Source: a virus. Taken from it: a stretch of DNA of 64,000 nt. The position numbers were made by a program, and so were the translations under genes. Every line of letters begins with the position of its first letter. Within the stretch, counting starts at the first letter, position 1. The stretch is from positions 1 to 64,000 of IMG/VR virus record IMGVR_UViG_3300002334_000183; one strand, given 5' to 3'. Shown piece after piece: positions 1 through 7,665 of this stretch. A model generated the notes under the pieces. The model saw nothing but the letters and a program-made list of their open reading frames with translations. It had not been told where the DNA came from and did not search any database.

Positions 1-2
1 AC

Positions 3-107
3 GTGCAGCGTGTCAGTAAGAGTCGCATGGTGAGACTGAATGCAGCGAAAAAAGAAATAGCTGAACTCAATGATGATATTGACTGCATCTATTTTCACTA
101 CACCTGA
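3..107 (+). CDS. C-terminal end of an unidentified protein (5' truncated by the window edge)
   Basis: An open frame runs from the left edge to a TGA at 105-107 with no internal stop and gives 34 residues ending CIYFHYT. The visible part is rich in Lys, Arg, Glu and Asp, as at the end of a helical segment. It lies on the same strand as the next genes, and a promoter-like sequence follows it. Too little is visible to assign a function, and a chance open frame of this length is possible. Confidence 0.45.
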   Translation: MQRVSKSRMVRLNAAKKEIAELNDDIDCIYFHYT

Positions 108-142
108 TTGCAATCTAGGTTAACTATAAAATCAGCTAATCC

Positions 143-171
143 TTTACATCAGGACTAATACCGGCTAATAC
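143..171 (+). promoter_or_regulatory. Sigma70-like promoter candidate before the SPFH lipoprotein gene
   Basis: TTTACA (143-148) and TAATAC (166-171) are separated by exactly 17 bases, close to the bacterial -35/-10 consensus. It lies about 40 bases upstream of the start codon at 210. The -10 falls within a tandem decamer, CTAATACCGG twice at 155-174. A GTTAAC hexamer sits just upstream at 119-124. Confidence 0.5.
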
Positions 172-174
172 CGG
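155..174 (+). repeat. Tandem 10-bp repeat overlapping a promoter
   Basis: CTAATACCGG occurs twice without a gap. The 10-bp period places both copies on the same face of the helix, as a bound regulator would need. The second copy contains the predicted -10 box. Confidence 0.55.
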
Positions 175-209
175 ACACACTGAAACTAAAATCTAACCAA
201 GGAATTTTT

Positions 210-1106
210 ATGAAGAACATTATCAAAATTGCTCTCGTCATGGCTATGGGCAGTATGCTCTCTGGCTGCTTCTTCGGAGAGAAGGTGCAAGTACCACCAG
301 CCTTTGAAGGCAAGGTGCTTACTCAAAATGGTTATCTGCCTGAGGCTTACCCTCCTTCGACATTTCGTCTGGCAAATTGCTGGACTATGTTCGGTGGTGT
401 ATGCGATGAGCTTGTGTTGATCGAAAAAAGCGACACCGGCATCAAAGAATCCTTTACGGTATTCATGCCGCGTAACCAGCTTGAAATGACTTTCGATCTG
501 CGCATGACTGCATCAATCGTCGATGGCAAAACCGATGCTATTCTGGCGCGAGTTAAAACATCGCTTGTTGACGGACGAAAAACCGTAACCTTCGAACAAG
601 TTTATAACACATATGCCAAGCCGATCATCCGCGATGCTGTTCGGGCAGTCGTTGCTAAGTATACTATTGATGAAGTTGCTTCGTCTCGTGATGCTGTCAA
701 CGAAAAAATCCGTGAACGTCTTACAAAAGTATTGGCGAATACTCCAATCGGTTTCAAAACTGCCGGTTTAGGAAAGGTCAACTACCCCGCTATTATTCTC
801 AAGAAAAAAGAAGAAGCGGAAAATCGTCGGATCGAAATCGAGCAGGAAGCTGCTACCAAGCAGATCATGCTGATCAAACTCCAGACAAAACTGGAAGCCG
901 CAAAAGCCAGTCGCGCAATTCGTCGCGAGAAAGCTCAGGCTGCTGCCGAAGAAAATGAAATCGCTGCTAAATCCATTACTGAAAAGTATTTGCAGTATAA
1001 GCGGTTGGAAGTTCTTCACGAGTTGGCTAAATCCGGTGCTACTACGTTCGTACCGTTTGAAGCACTTGGCACGGTTGGTCTTTCCAATAAGGTTCTGAAC
1101 CGATGA
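210..1106 (+). CDS. SPFH/Band 7-domain lipoprotein
   Basis: The first residues form a lipoprotein signal peptide with a lipobox ending LSGC, so the mature protein should be anchored by Cys20 to an envelope membrane. Residues about 30-190 read as an SPFH (prohibitin/stomatin) domain. About 195-265 form a long charged, Glu/Lys/Ala-rich helix typical of the coiled coil after an SPFH domain. AAGGA at 199-203 supports the ATG at 210. SPFH proteins build membrane ring scaffolds and often control FtsH-type proteases. A lipoprotein-anchored version in a phage suggests a role at the infected cell's envelope, but the exact function is inference. The next gene overlaps its end and encodes a membrane protein. 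Confidence 0.75.
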   Translation: MKNIIKIALVMAMGSMLSGCFFGEKVQVPPAFEGKVLTQNGYLPEAYPPSTFRLANCWTMFGGVCDELVLIEKSDTGIKESFTVFMPRNQLEMTFDLRMTASIVDGKTDAILARVKTSLVDGRKTVTFEQVYNTYAKPIIRDAVRAVVAKYTIDEVASSRDAVNEKIRERLTKVLANTPIGFKTAGLGKVNYPAIILKKKEEAENRRIEIEQEAATKQIMLIKLQTKLEAAKASRAIRREKAQAAAEENEIAAKSITEKYLQYKRLEVLHELAKSGATTFVPFEALGTVGLSNKVLNR

Positions 1107-1432
1107 GCATTGAATTTCTCGGACTCAACTTCCTATTAGCCCTCATGAAAATATTTGGGCTGATAGGGGTAGTGATTACCCTCTTCTTAATGGCGATGGC
1201 GCGCGCGACGAAACTGAACGCTGTATTGTGCGTGATTGCTTTGATCGTATTGATTGTAGGCTTTACAGCCAAAAATAATGTGCGTATTGTAATCGACGAT
1301 GGAGTTCGCCCATCACCGGTGATGCAATTGCAGAGCCAAGGCGAGATCAAGAGCCTCGCTCCGTCTCGTCCAACAGATGCACAGCGCGAAGAGCGTAATG
1401 CCGAAGAGTATGACTCGACCGGCAAAAATTAA
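1103..1432 (+). CDS. Small membrane protein downstream of the SPFH lipoprotein
   Basis: The 109-residue product has two hydrophobic segments (about residues 5-33 and 38-55) and then a polar, charged C-terminal tail. The ATG overlaps the SPFH gene stop by 4 bases (ATGA), so translation is probably coupled and the two proteins may act together in the membrane. No family is recognised. The many Arg and Glu residues at the end suggest a cytoplasmic or periplasmic interaction tail. Confidence 0.7.
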   Translation: MSIEFLGLNFLLALMKIFGLIGVVITLFLMAMARATKLNAVLCVIALIVLIVGFTAKNNVRIVIDDGVRPSPVMQLQSQGEIKSLAPSRPTDAQREERNAEEYDSTGKN

Positions 1433-1488
1433 ACACAACATGCCTAGATCAAAATGGTTTGGGCATGTCCTCATTCAAAGGCAACAGC

Positions 1489-2007
1489 ATGAACATCACC
1501 GACAAAGCCACCATCCATCGTCAAGCAAATGCAATCACTCGCCGTGACGGAATTATTGCCGGGTTGCGCGAAGACCTTGCCCGGCAAGAAGTGGAAATTG
1601 ATTCCGCAAATGGAATCAACGAAGCTTTGGAAGAAGAGTTAGCGGAAACAAAATGTATTCTTGCTGAAATGAATCAAGAAAAAGAGATCGCCCTTGATAA
1701 AGGAAGACGACTCTATCAGCATAACAAAGATTTGTGCAAGGCGCTTAAACCATTCGCGCGCGGGCACATTCTAGTATCGTGTGCAAAATCATATTTAGCA
1801 ACAGCATGCTGCTCACCTTTTGGAAGACCGGAACATGTACCGCTAATCCCACATTTTGAGGGAAATGCACTTTATTCTTTCGCCGATCTAAAGCATGCAT
1901 ACGCTGTGTACGATGGCGAAATCACATTCGAAAATGGCTGGGAGCCCTTGGCTAAATCCGGCTTCCCTTACAAAGATGAATCCATCAGAGGTACAAGCAA
2001 TGAGTAG
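1489..2007 (+). CDS. Hypothetical protein with N-terminal coiled coil
   Basis: The ATG at 1489 is chosen over TTG 1459 and ATG 1465 because AAAGG lies 8 bases upstream of it. Residues about 10-85 are a heptad-like, Glu/Lys/Leu-rich helix. The C-terminal half is compact, with several Cys and aromatic residues. No family is recognised. Its stop overlaps the start of the next gene by 8 bases, so it belongs to an operon that leads into the NAD salvage genes. Confidence 0.7.
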   Translation: MNITDKATIHRQANAITRRDGIIAGLREDLARQEVEIDSANGINEALEEELAETKCILAEMNQEKEIALDKGRRLYQHNKDLCKALKPFARGHILVSCAKSYLATACCSPFGRPEHVPLIPHFEGNALYSFADLKHAYAVYDGEITFENGWEPLAKSGFPYKDESIRGTSNE

Positions 2008-2257
2008 ACGGTACAAAATATGTGGACCAACTTCTAGTGGAAATTTCTTTGTTTCTTATCATGTGTGGGGACCGTTCTGGAAAAAGTCTATTATGGATGG
2101 CTGGTACTATCCACGGCAATATGACAGTTTTGCTACAGCAGAAATATATCTTAAAACTCAGCGCAAACAAGACGCAGTAATTGATGAGGCAGTTGCAGAC
2201 GCAAAAATAAAAAAAGCACAACGAAGAAAAGATTACAAATGTCAGGAAATAAAATGA
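2000..2257 (+). CDS. Small hypothetical protein
   Basis: The 85-residue product begins MSRRYKIC, with AGAGG about 5 bases before the start. The first half is rich in Trp, Tyr, Phe and Gly, and the second half is a Lys-rich helix. It overlaps the previous gene by 8 bases and the next by 4 (ATGA). A start at 1895 in the same frame would lie deep inside the upstream gene and has no better ribosome site. Function unknown. Confidence 0.65.
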   Translation: MSRRYKICGPTSSGNFFVSYHVWGPFWKKSIMDGWYYPRQYDSFATAEIYLKTQRKQDAVIDEAVADAKIKKAQRRKDYKCQEIK

Positions 2258-3261
2258 GCAAGCAAACTCTCGGCGTCTTCATCGGACGCTTCCAACCATT
2301 TCACGCCGGTCATCTGGAAACAACCAGACAGGCGCTGGAGCTTTTTGATAAAGTGATTATCATTATTGGCTCGGCGGACGTACCGGCAACAACTAAAAAT
2401 CCTTTGGATATAGAGGCGCGCTCAGCAATTATTACAGCAGCATTCACCACTGAGGAATTAGCACGTATCCACATCACCCGCGCAGACGACCATGACTACC
2501 AGCCAGGGCGCTGGATTGAACAGATCAAAATTCTGGTAGAGTGGACTCATTCACCCGACCAGTGGGACATCACGCTGGTAGGACATCACAAAGATGAATC
2601 TTCATCTTATCTGGACTGGTTTCCAAATTGGAACTTCTACGAGTCTGAAAATTTCGATGGCATGGGTGCTACGACAATCCGTGATCAGTTTTTCAATGGC
2701 AGTTCACAATTTATTTCTCCGAATTTCTTCTGCAACGAAAAACATCGGGCAGAAGTGTTTGATCGGATGACGCCACTGGCAGATATTCTCAGACCGGAAT
2801 GGTGCCTAATTCACGAATATGAGAGCATTTGGGGTAAAGGGCCTCACAGGACCGCTGACGCGCTTGTCGAGTGCAACGGTCATATCCTACTGATTGAACG
2901 CGGCCAAGCGCCCGGCAAAGGTCTTCTGGCGTTTCCCGGAGGCTTTCTGGAAAAAGGCGAGAGATTAATTGATGCTTCTATCCGAGAATTGATGGAAGAG
3001 ACTAATATTGGTATCACAAAAAGTGAACTAATTGACTCTGCTTCACTTCCAATTGTGTTCGATGCCAAAAATCGCGATCCGCGCAGTTGGAATATCTCTG
3101 GGTTGACACATTTCAAAATTACGGCTACGACTTTACCAGACGTACACCCAGCAGACGATGCGGCAAAAACAAGCTGGTATCCAATCACCATGATGCATGG
3201 TAAAGGAAAATTATTCTTTGCGGACCACTATCGAATTATTCAGAAACTTCTAAACGTTTAG
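2254..3261 (+). CDS. Bifunctional NMN adenylyltransferase / Nudix hydrolase (NadM-Nudix type)
   Basis: The N-terminal half (about 1-175) is a nucleotidyltransferase: the GRFQPFHAGH signature has the HxGH histidines at 17 and 20, and NMN + ATP would give NAD. The C-terminal half (about 190-335) is a Nudix domain with the GGFLEKGE...RELMEETN box near residue 228, expected to hydrolyse ADP-ribose or a related dinucleotide. This arrangement matches the NadM-Nudix family of Francisella and cyanobacteria at about full length (335 aa). The start is ATG 2254 because AGGAAA precedes it and ATGA overlaps the upstream stop. ATG 2239 in frame is weaker. Together with nadV at 3670 it completes a two-step route from nicotinamide to NAD. 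Confidence 0.92.
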   Translation: MSKQTLGVFIGRFQPFHAGHLETTRQALELFDKVIIIIGSADVPATTKNPLDIEARSAIITAAFTTEELARIHITRADDHDYQPGRWIEQIKILVEWTHSPDQWDITLVGHHKDESSSYLDWFPNWNFYESENFDGMGATTIRDQFFNGSSQFISPNFFCNEKHRAEVFDRMTPLADILRPEWCLIHEYESIWGKGPHRTADALVECNGHILLIERGQAPGKGLLAFPGGFLEKGERLIDASIRELMEETNIGITKSELIDSASLPIVFDAKNRDPRSWNISGLTHFKITATTLPDVHPADDAAKTSWYPITMMHGKGKLFFADHYRIIQKLLNV

Positions 3262-3269
3262 GAAATAAC

Positions 3270-3668
3270 ATGCCAGTCAATAAACAGAATATTGATATCT
3301 TGATAGACATCCTAAAAGATGAAGAAGTATTTTTTGATATGGCAGATTATCAAATCTATACATCGCCATCTTCATGCGGAACAGCTTCATGCGGAACAGC
3401 TTCCTGCCTATGTGGGCATATTAATTATATATTGAACGGAGGTAAAATGGAACCTCAGGATTGGGGTAGACATAGTACAGCAAATAAGTTCTTGGGAATC
3501 TCGGACAGCGAAGGTAGGCTGTTATTTTTACCGGAAGAGAAGGTCATGCCAGACATATATGGCGGCGATCTTTCACTTCAAAGAAAACTGGCGATAAATA
3601 CATTACTGCATCTTAAAGAGACTGGCGAAGTTAACTGGTCTGATGCTAATCAAAAAATCGGAGCATAA
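3270..3668 (+). CDS. Hypothetical protein with a short Cys-rich repeat
   Basis: This 132-residue protein sits between the two NAD salvage genes, with AGGAAAT before its ATG. Residues about 34-45 contain a repeated SCGTA unit followed by SCLCGH, giving four Cys and one His in a short stretch that could bind a metal. The repeat arises from a 15-bp tandem DNA duplication at 3371-3400. The C-terminal half is a mixed sequence ending one base before the nadV start. No family is recognised, but its position suggests co-expression with NAD synthesis. Confidence 0.7.
   Translation: MPVNKQNIDILIDILKDEEVFFDMADYQIYTSPSSCGTASCGTASCLCGHINYILNGGKMEPQDWGRHSTANKFLGISDSEGRLLFLPEEKVMPDIYGGDLSLQRKLAINTLLHLKETGEVNWSDANQKIGA
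3371..3400 (+). repeat. 15-bp perfect tandem duplication inside a coding region
   Basis: TTCATGCGGAACAGC occurs twice in a row, in frame, and duplicates the residues SCGTA. Perfect identity suggests a recent slippage or duplication event in this gene. Confidence 0.85.
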
Positions 3669-3669
3669 C

Positions 3670-5076
3670 ATGACAGCCAATATTATTCTCGACACCGACA
3701 GCTACAAGCAAAGTCACCATCTGCAGGACCCACCCGGTACCACGCACAAATCGTTCTACATCACGGCGCGGGGAAACCCGGACACTGATTGTGAAGTTGC
3801 ATTTCTGGGGCTGCAGCCGTACATCGAAAATATGCGCATCAACGCACAGAATATTGAAGAAGCGCAAGACGTTATTCCGAAGCACATCCCCGGGCTGGAA
3901 TTCAATTTCGATGGCTGGCAAACAATCCTCAATGAATTCGATGGCTTTCTTCCTATCGCCATTGATGCGCTGCCGGAAGGAACTGTTGTCGAACGTGGTA
4001 CACCGATGTTGCAGACGCACAACACCGATCCTCGTTTTCCTTGGCTCTGTGGGCATCAGGAAACTCGTATGCTCCGTTCGATCTGGTATCCATCTACGGT
4101 TGGTACCAAATCTCGTGGCTACAGGAGATTGATCGAAGAAGCTCTCCGCAAAACAGGTGGCGATGTTGACTCCGCTGTATTCAAGCTCCACGATTTCGGT
4201 GCGCGCGGCGTATCATCTCGTGAATCTTCTGCCATCGGCGGCTGGGCGCATCTCACCAGTTTTCAAGGTACGGATACAATGATGGCGCTGCTACATGCTC
4301 GCCAATATTACAATTGTGATATGGCTGGATTTTCCATACCGGCGTCCGAACACTCAACAATGGCCTGTTGGGGTGAAGGGCGAGAGGTCGAAGCATACCG
4401 TCACATGCTGGAGACTTTTGGTCACACGATGTTTGGCACCGTCTCAGACACATGGGATATTGAAAACGCCTGTACAAATGTTTGGGGCAACACGCTCAGA
4501 GATGAAGTTATTGCAATTCTTGGTCAGCTTGTCGTCCGCCCCGACTCTGGCGCAGTAATCCCAATGGTGCTAGATTGTTTGGATCGCCTCGGTGTCCAGT
4601 TTGGTATTACCTTCAACAATGATGGCTTCAAAATGCTGCACGATAAAGTGCGGTTGATCCAAGGTGATGGACTTGACGATACTTCTTTACCCCTCCTGAT
4701 TGGTGCTATTGCTGATGCATTGTGGTCACTCGATAATACTGCATTTGGTATGGGTGGCGGTCTGCTGCAGAAGCACAATCGTGATGATTATAAATGGGCG
4801 ATGAAATGTAATGCTATCTCATATGGTGATGAGGTCTGGCATGGAGTCAACAAAGAACCAAAATCTGATCCAGGCAAAGCGTCTGCAAAAGGCAGAGCCT
4901 GGGTGAGCCAAGAAAATCATGTCTGGTATTCCAGCAGACATCAGCTATTAAGTTTTGAGGAAGATACAAATCCGGTCTTTCCTAATGCGCTCATCACTCA
5001 TTATGTCAATGGCTTCACAACCATCGACGGTGACATGGAAGCTATTCGTGAAAGGGTTGCTCAAGATGTCAGATAA
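3670..5076 (+). CDS. nadV: Nicotinamide phosphoribosyltransferase
   Basis: It converts nicotinamide + PRPP to NMN. Family signatures are clear: DFGARGVSS near residue 175, HLTSFQGTDT about 20 residues later, PASEHST, VVRPDSG, QGDGL and GMGGGLLQ, all in the expected order. At 468 residues from this ATG it matches the usual NAMPT/NadV length. ATG 3670 is chosen because GGAG lies just upstream and the 3643 alternative lies inside the preceding gene. With the NMN adenylyltransferase at 2254 it forms a complete salvage route that needs only nicotinamide, PRPP and ATP. Phage NadV pairs of this kind are known to restore NAD during infection. Confidence 0.95.
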   Translation: MTANIILDTDSYKQSHHLQDPPGTTHKSFYITARGNPDTDCEVAFLGLQPYIENMRINAQNIEEAQDVIPKHIPGLEFNFDGWQTILNEFDGFLPIAIDALPEGTVVERGTPMLQTHNTDPRFPWLCGHQETRMLRSIWYPSTVGTKSRGYRRLIEEALRKTGGDVDSAVFKLHDFGARGVSSRESSAIGGWAHLTSFQGTDTMMALLHARQYYNCDMAGFSIPASEHSTMACWGEGREVEAYRHMLETFGHTMFGTVSDTWDIENACTNVWGNTLRDEVIAILGQLVVRPDSGAVIPMVLDCLDRLGVQFGITFNNDGFKMLHDKVRLIQGDGLDDTSLPLLIGAIADALWSLDNTAFGMGGGLLQKHNRDDYKWAMKCNAISYGDEVWHGVNKEPKSDPGKASAKGRAWVSQENHVWYSSRHQLLSFEEDTNPVFPNALITHYVNGFTTIDGDMEAIRERVAQDVR

Positions 5077-5509
5077 AACATCAAAAGTACATGTGGTGGA
5101 TTTCGAAGGATTCCCACACGAAATAGTTGTTCATGTTGCAAACATAACTGTAATGGAAACTCAAACCGTCAGAGGTTTCGCATATGCGCAGATGCTGGCT
5201 GAGAAAACGCAAAGAGAAGCTGGCTGGTATGATGGCAAGGAATTCAGCTTCCCTGAAACCACGGCTTTGATCCATTCAGAACTGTCTGAGGCGCTGGAGG
5301 CAGATCGTAAAAATCTCATGGATGATAAACTCCCGCACCGTCACGGCATTGAAGGAGAATGGGCAGATGCGTTTATCCGCATGCTGGCTGCTGGAGGTAA
5401 ACAAGGATACAATCTTGGCGCTACGGTTGTCGAGAAAAACCGGTACAATATGGATCGTGCCGATCACAAAAAAGAAAACCGGGACAAGGCCGGTGGAAAG
5501 AGCTACTGA
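5066..5509 (+). CDS. MazG-like nucleoside triphosphate pyrophosphohydrolase
   Basis: This 147-residue protein has the all-alpha NTP pyrophosphatase pattern. HSELSEALEA supplies the ExxE metal ligands, EGEWADAFIRML about 30 residues later supplies ExxxD, and a helix with EKNRYN follows. Such enzymes hydrolyse NTPs, dNTPs or (p)ppGpp-related nucleotides to monophosphates. The ATG at 5066 has AAGGG 9 bases upstream and overlaps the nadV stop by 11 bases, suggesting coupled translation. The first 45 residues are not typical of MazG and may be an extra substrate- or partner-binding part. Confidence 0.8.
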   Translation: MSDKTSKVHVVDFEGFPHEIVVHVANITVMETQTVRGFAYAQMLAEKTQREAGWYDGKEFSFPETTALIHSELSEALEADRKNLMDDKLPHRHGIEGEWADAFIRMLAAGGKQGYNLGATVVEKNRYNMDRADHKKENRDKAGGKSY

Positions 5510-5510
5510 T

Positions 5511-5789
5511 ATGTCAAAAATTACACCTGGATCGACCGAAAGAATCTTGCCAGACGCAGAGATGGATCGCATGTATGATTCGATCGGTCGCCCTGCAACT
5601 ACCAATCAGTTTACCGGTAGAAACCATTTCATCACCGGCGATCAAGCCGAGAAAGATGCACTGGAGAAATCGCCGTACTGGTTTGCTTCCTACAATCTCC
5701 TTGACGACCGCACGATGTATCGTGTGAACGGCGAAGGCTTGGAAGCTCTGGCTCTGTACATCCTTGAATTGGATGAACCACATGTTTAA
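5511..5789 (+). CDS. Hypothetical protein (92 aa)
   Basis: The product starts MSKITPGSTER, one base after the MazG-like gene, with GGAAAG upstream. It is soluble and without repeats, and its last third is a Leu-rich helix (EALALYILELDE). No family is recognised. Tight packing on both sides indicates co-transcription with the NAD/nucleotide block. Confidence 0.6.
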   Translation: MSKITPGSTERILPDAEMDRMYDSIGRPATTNQFTGRNHFITGDQAEKDALEKSPYWFASYNLLDDRTMYRVNGEGLEALALYILELDEPHV

Positions 5790-6306
5790 GTTTGCTTCTC
5801 TTGGACAATACCTGCACACGAAATACATGCCAGAATTATTAGCACACTGTGCAGACTCACCAAGCCGAGAACTCGACGCCCATATTGCTGCATCGGTGCT
5901 GCGATCTGATCCTAATTACGCATCAGAAATGACTAACGATCCAGACATGTATGCTAAGACCAGAGAGAACCCAAAAGATCGCGAGACAAATGATGGGTGC
6001 TACGAGGGTGAGTTTTGGACATGCAGTAACCAAGGCACTTTTATTGTACCGGCACCAAAATTCACAACTGATGCCGATGCAGCGCTGGCACTGGTCGAGC
6101 GGATGCTCCCAGACAAATCCAGACACCATCGCATAATTTTACAGCGCAGCATGTGGCCGGAAGGCGATTATGGATGCAACTGGCAATGCGTAATTAGAGC
6201 GCATGCCGAAGATGGTCAAACGAGATATGGATCAACCATGGGTCTGGCGCTTATGTCAAGCCTGTTCACCTTCTTACTAAAATTGGAGAATGAAAATGAA
6301 AAATGA
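5782..6306 (+). CDS. Hypothetical protein with a possible phage ABA-sandwich domain
   Basis: ATG 5782 has GGATG upstream and overlaps the previous stop by 8 bases; ATG 5773 in frame is an alternative. The C-terminal half has the pattern of phage ABA-sandwich proteins: a Gly/Trp-containing strand, then TTDADAALALVERML, then a strand-rich end. That match is weak and by eye only. The N-terminal third is helical. Function unknown. Confidence 0.55.
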   Translation: MFKFASLGQYLHTKYMPELLAHCADSPSRELDAHIAASVLRSDPNYASEMTNDPDMYAKTRENPKDRETNDGCYEGEFWTCSNQGTFIVPAPKFTTDADAALALVERMLPDKSRHHRIILQRSMWPEGDYGCNWQCVIRAHAEDGQTRYGSTMGLALMSSLFTFLLKLENENEK

Positions 6307-6853
6307 AATAACTCAAATGATGGACACAGTATTCAACTATGGCGTAAATAAAGCGCGGCTTCAAGCTGGCTTGGAAAACAAGACAAATCAAATCAATGAC
6401 TTCAAGGCTTGCATGCAAATTCTAAAAGACAATCACAACAACGAGATGCAGGTCAGGGGGCAAGAGTTTGATGAGATGTCTAAGCGCATGGTCGCTGACA
6501 CAGATAAAACTCATACAAAATTGGCAAACGATAACGATGCTCTGGATGATAAAATCCGGCATTTGAAAAACCTACTGATTGAAATTAGTTGCCCAGATGT
6601 AAGTAGGACAGCGGCTGTACCCGTAACACTGGCGCGCGAAGGTCTGAGAGAACTTCTCGACGTTGACTATCTTGATTACCGAGCAGAGGCTGTGGAGCCC
6701 GAATTAGCAGATGATCAAGATTATGACGACGATCCTAATCCAGGTTATGAAGGTGAAGAAGCGCAAGTACCGCAGAAAAAACAGAGCAAAGCTGAATACT
6801 TCGCAGAGAAGAAACGCTTGGCTGATAAAAGCGTATCGCCGACCGGAAAGTAA
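6296..6853 (+). CDS. Coiled-coil protein with acidic C-terminal region
   Basis: ATG 6296 is chosen over 6290 because GGAG (6285-6288) then has normal spacing. Residues about 20-100 form a long charged helix. About 140-165 is strongly acidic, with Asp/Glu runs, and the last 25 residues turn basic. No family is recognised. The shape would suit a DNA-mimic, scaffold or binding role, but nothing in the sequence proves it. It is the last gene of this operon before a repeat-containing intergenic region. Confidence 0.6.
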   Translation: MKNEITQMMDTVFNYGVNKARLQAGLENKTNQINDFKACMQILKDNHNNEMQVRGQEFDEMSKRMVADTDKTHTKLANDNDALDDKIRHLKNLLIEISCPDVSRTAAVPVTLAREGLRELLDVDYLDYRAEAVEPELADDQDYDDDPNPGYEGEEAQVPQKKQSKAEYFAEKKRLADKSVSPTGK

Positions 6854-6894
6854 ACCTATAGGTTGACATTCCACGCCTAAAAGTAAACCTATAG
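6847..6894 (+). repeat. Pair of 15-bp direct repeats flanking a TTGACA box
   Basis: AAAGTAAACCTATAG occurs at 6847-6861 and 6880-6894, a 33-bp period. TTGACA (6863-6868) lies between the copies, directly after the first. No -10 box is found at the usual 16-18 bp spacing, so this may be an activated or phage-specific promoter before the exonuclease gene at 6915. The first copy overlaps the stop of the upstream gene. Confidence 0.6.
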
Positions 6895-6914
6895 TTATAC
6901 AAATGGAGACGATA

Positions 6915-7457
6915 ATGACACACGAAACCAGACATGTAATGATCGACATCGAAACGCTTGGGACACAACCTGGCTCGGTTATCATTCAAATTGGGGCCAA
7001 GCGCTTTGATCCTCGCACCGGCTATGTTTTTGTTAGAGATTTCGAGATGGGCATTGATCCAAATTACCCACCATCGCTCAACGCTATTATTGATGCAGAG
7101 ACTTTGAAATGGTGGCTGCAGCAAGACCCTAAAGTTCTGGCTAAAGTCATGTCCGGCACTCATAATATTGTCAATGGCATGCGTGGTCTTTCTGAATATT
7201 GTTCCGGTTGCACTCATTTTTGGGCTAAGTCACCAGACTTCGACATGGGTCTTCTGGGTTATTTTTATGGAAAGTATTACACATCAACGCCTTGGACATA
7301 CAAGAATAGAATGGATGTGCGAACTGTGCTTGAAATGGCAGATGTAACACAGCCACCGGCAGTGACTCCACATGACGCCGTGTCCGATTGTGAGGCTCAA
7401 ATCATAGGAGTGTTGACAGCTTACGAAAAATGCGGTAAGACTGTCGTACTCGCCTAG
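6915..7457 (+). CDS. 3'-5' exonuclease, DEDDh superfamily (Rv2179c-like)
   Basis: The DnaQ/RNase T-type exonuclease motifs are in order: MIDIETLGT near the N-terminus (Exo I, DxE), SPDFDMGLL (Exo II, Asp) and HDAVSDCEAQ (Exo III, HxxxxxD). DAETLKWWLQ between them is typical of the phage and Rv2179c-like branch. The 181 residues cover one domain with no polymerase attached. ATG 6915 is chosen because GGAG precedes it, whereas ATG 6903 would place that GGAG inside the gene. Substrate (DNA or RNA) cannot be told from sequence. It may recycle nucleotides or proofread. Confidence 0.8.
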   Translation: MTHETRHVMIDIETLGTQPGSVIIQIGAKRFDPRTGYVFVRDFEMGIDPNYPPSLNAIIDAETLKWWLQQDPKVLAKVMSGTHNIVNGMRGLSEYCSGCTHFWAKSPDFDMGLLGYFYGKYYTSTPWTYKNRMDVRTVLEMADVTQPPAVTPHDAVSDCEAQIIGVLTAYEKCGKTVVLA

Positions 7458-7584
7458 CAATAGGCACTTCAAACAGTGAGAAAACTTCACACCAACAAAG
7501 GAGACGCCCTGATGAAGAGCTAATCCAATCCCAATGAGAAACAAAACACACAGTAGCAAATAATACGAATTAATAAATTGACAG

Positions 7585-7617
7585 AACCTCGGTACGAGAA
7601 ATCGCATCGGGGTTTTT
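7585..7617 (+). terminator. Rho-independent terminator
   Basis: AACCTCGGT (from 7585) pairs with ATCGGGGTT through G-U-containing pairs. The stem continues by a CG step around a short loop and is followed by TTTTTG. It lies about 130 bases after the exonuclease stop and before the promoter at 7620. Confidence 0.65.
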
Positions 7618-7619
7618 GT

Positions 7620-7648
7620 TTGACTTAACGTCCATAAAGGTGTATGCA
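7620..7648 (+). promoter_or_regulatory. Promoter candidate for the RtcB operon
   Basis: TTGACT (7620-7625), 17 bases, TATGCA (7643-7648), placed directly after a terminator and just before the gene at 7666. The preceding stretch 7458-7584 contains no recognisable gene. Confidence 0.5.
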
Positions 7649-7665
7649 GAAGAAAAGGAATCAAT

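Noticed and set aside
3646-4191. 181-residue minus-strand frame opposite nadV
   Set aside because: Antisense shadow of a well-supported enzyme gene without a ribosome site.
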